In this document: positions 63,530-64,000 of the stretch, one piece after another
Numbering within the stretch: position 1 is the first letter of the stretch
How the letters are laid out: the number at the start of each line of letters is the position of its first letter
DNA from: CBDDCQ01 sp965226285
GTDB lineage: Bacteria > Bacteroidota > Bacteroidia > Flavobacteriales > Ichthyobacteriaceae
Direction of reading: 5' to 3'
Length of the DNA: 64,000 bases
NCBI GenBank assembly: GCA_965226285.1
Contig: CBDDCQ010000006.1
Location: 124,001 to 188,000 of the forward strand
Notes under the pieces: generated by a model
Databases searched by the model: none
Told to the model about the DNA's origin: nothing
The model's input: only the letters and a program-made list of their open reading frames with translations
Position numbers and translations under genes: made by a program

Positions 63530-64000
63530 TTATTAATTGATAATGATTAATGGTTAATTATCAATTATTAATGGTTAATGATTAAATTGTAGACGGTTAT
63601 AAACTGTAAAGTATTTTCAACAATGGTTAATGGTTCATTATTAATTATCCATTTTTAAAAGGTTTAGCATTGTGATATACAAATTCGCCACTCATATCAT
63701 ATGCACAAGGACTAAGGCTACCGTTCAATTCTTTTATTTGAGCAACTCCTTCCCAGTATATTTGTCCTAATGCCCCTATTTTAGCTTTTTTAAATATAAG
63801 TTCATTCATTATTTTTTTAGAATATGCATCTTTTAAAATAGTAGATAAGTTTAATAATCGCTCTTCTCCATTATTAAAAAAACAATGTATTTGAAACCCT
63901 TTTAAACATTTAATTTTTATTACTTTTATCATCTTATTAATGGTTAATTATCAATGATTAATGGTTAATTATTAATGATTAAATTGTAGATGGTTATAAA
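63530..64000. repeat. ATTAATGATT-rich repeat, right arm, on both sides of DUF2442 copy 2
   Basis: The blocks CAACAATGGTTAATGG, GGTTATAAACTGTAAAGTAT and TTTAATCATTAA-type runs match the left arm at 40161-40625 in reverse. They continue on the far side of the gene to the window's end. Confidence 0.8.
63645..63932 (-). CDS. DUF2442-like protein, copy 2
   Basis: The 95-residue protein differs from copy 1 at five positions (K to Q, D to G, I to V, L to F, N to K, all in the last third). Homology between the two loci starts at the ATTAAGATG context of the start codon. The promoter that serves copy 1 is not present; the upstream sequence is ATTAATGATT repeat. It may be silent unless transcribed from beyond the window. 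The orientation is opposite to copy 1. Confidence 0.7.
   Translation of the reverse strand: MIKVIKIKCLKGFQIHCFFNNGEERLLNLSTILKDAYSKKIMNELIFKKAKIGALGQIYWEGVAQIKELNGSLSPCAYDMSGEFVYHNAKPFKNG

Overview
This is an AT-rich chromosomal stretch from a member of the Bacteroidota, most likely Flavobacteriia. The evidence is Bacteroidota-style promoters (TTG, about 20 bases, then TAnnTTTG), few Shine-Dalgarno sites, many short lipoproteins, a C10 (streptopain) peptidase, GH116, DUF4294, a CtlX-type hydrolase, an OstA-like protein, BspA-type leucine-rich repeats and a Fibrobacter-type major paralogous (FISUMP) domain. Many broken genes (mutS, typA, a phage MuF gene, a tRNA, an integrase, fragments of surface lipoproteins) point to a host-associated genome that is decaying. 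A low-GC fish or animal associate such as an Ichthyobacterium-like organism would fit, but the sequence alone does not name the species.

Layout. 0-2.9 kb: a C10 cysteine protease followed by a small lipoprotein, and a deletion derivative of the same unit that keeps the lipoprotein and only the last 13 codons of the protease. 3-11.4 kb: secreted or envelope enzymes (VPS10/BNR-repeat protein, SDR, EEP-fold hydrolase, GH116 glucosidase) and a two-gene LysO exporter. 11.5-14.4 kb: hypothetical proteins and a DUF4349 membrane protein. 14.7-18.8 kb: a four-gene operon (PLP desulfhydrase/deaminase, glucosaminidase-LysM, hemL, ctlX). 18.9-24.8 kb: pssA, DUF983, folA, a dead phage MuF gene, pruA and DPP IV on the minus strand. 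24.9-28.6 kb: DUF4294, a collapsed surface-lipoprotein fragment, GT2 and bioA.

28.9-36.1 kb holds two giant modular lipoproteins. They share an N-terminus and an array of Ig-like modules of about 97 residues but end in different domains: FISUMP in one, BspA-type LRR in the other. 36.5-40.2 kb is housekeeping: L31 type B, GlmU-like, acyltransferase and YifB.

40.2-64.0 kb is bounded by inverted repeats: two near-identical DUF2442 genes in opposite orientation, an ATTAATGATT-rich repeat, and a second inverted repeat at 45.4/63.3 kb. Inside the arms are YwqK/TPR proteins, a DUF900 hydrolase, an integrase C-terminal remnant, gapA, a decayed tRNA-Cys, an LpxL-like acyltransferase, rsmG, a typA stub whose promoter now faces a CstB-like gene, and a plus-strand run (FIST, amidase, MlaD, mutS with a one-base frameshift, OstA-like). 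The right end has a compact HNH / coiled-coil / coiled-coil / DUF4407 operon and a third LRR lipoprotein.

Strongest candidates for something new: the HNH-coiled-coil-DUF4407 operon (58.6-60.9 kb), whose two middle proteins share a C-terminal motif; the module-shuffling lipoprotein family with exchangeable C-termini; the C10 protease with tandem putative inhibitor lipoproteins; and the large segment between inverted repeats.
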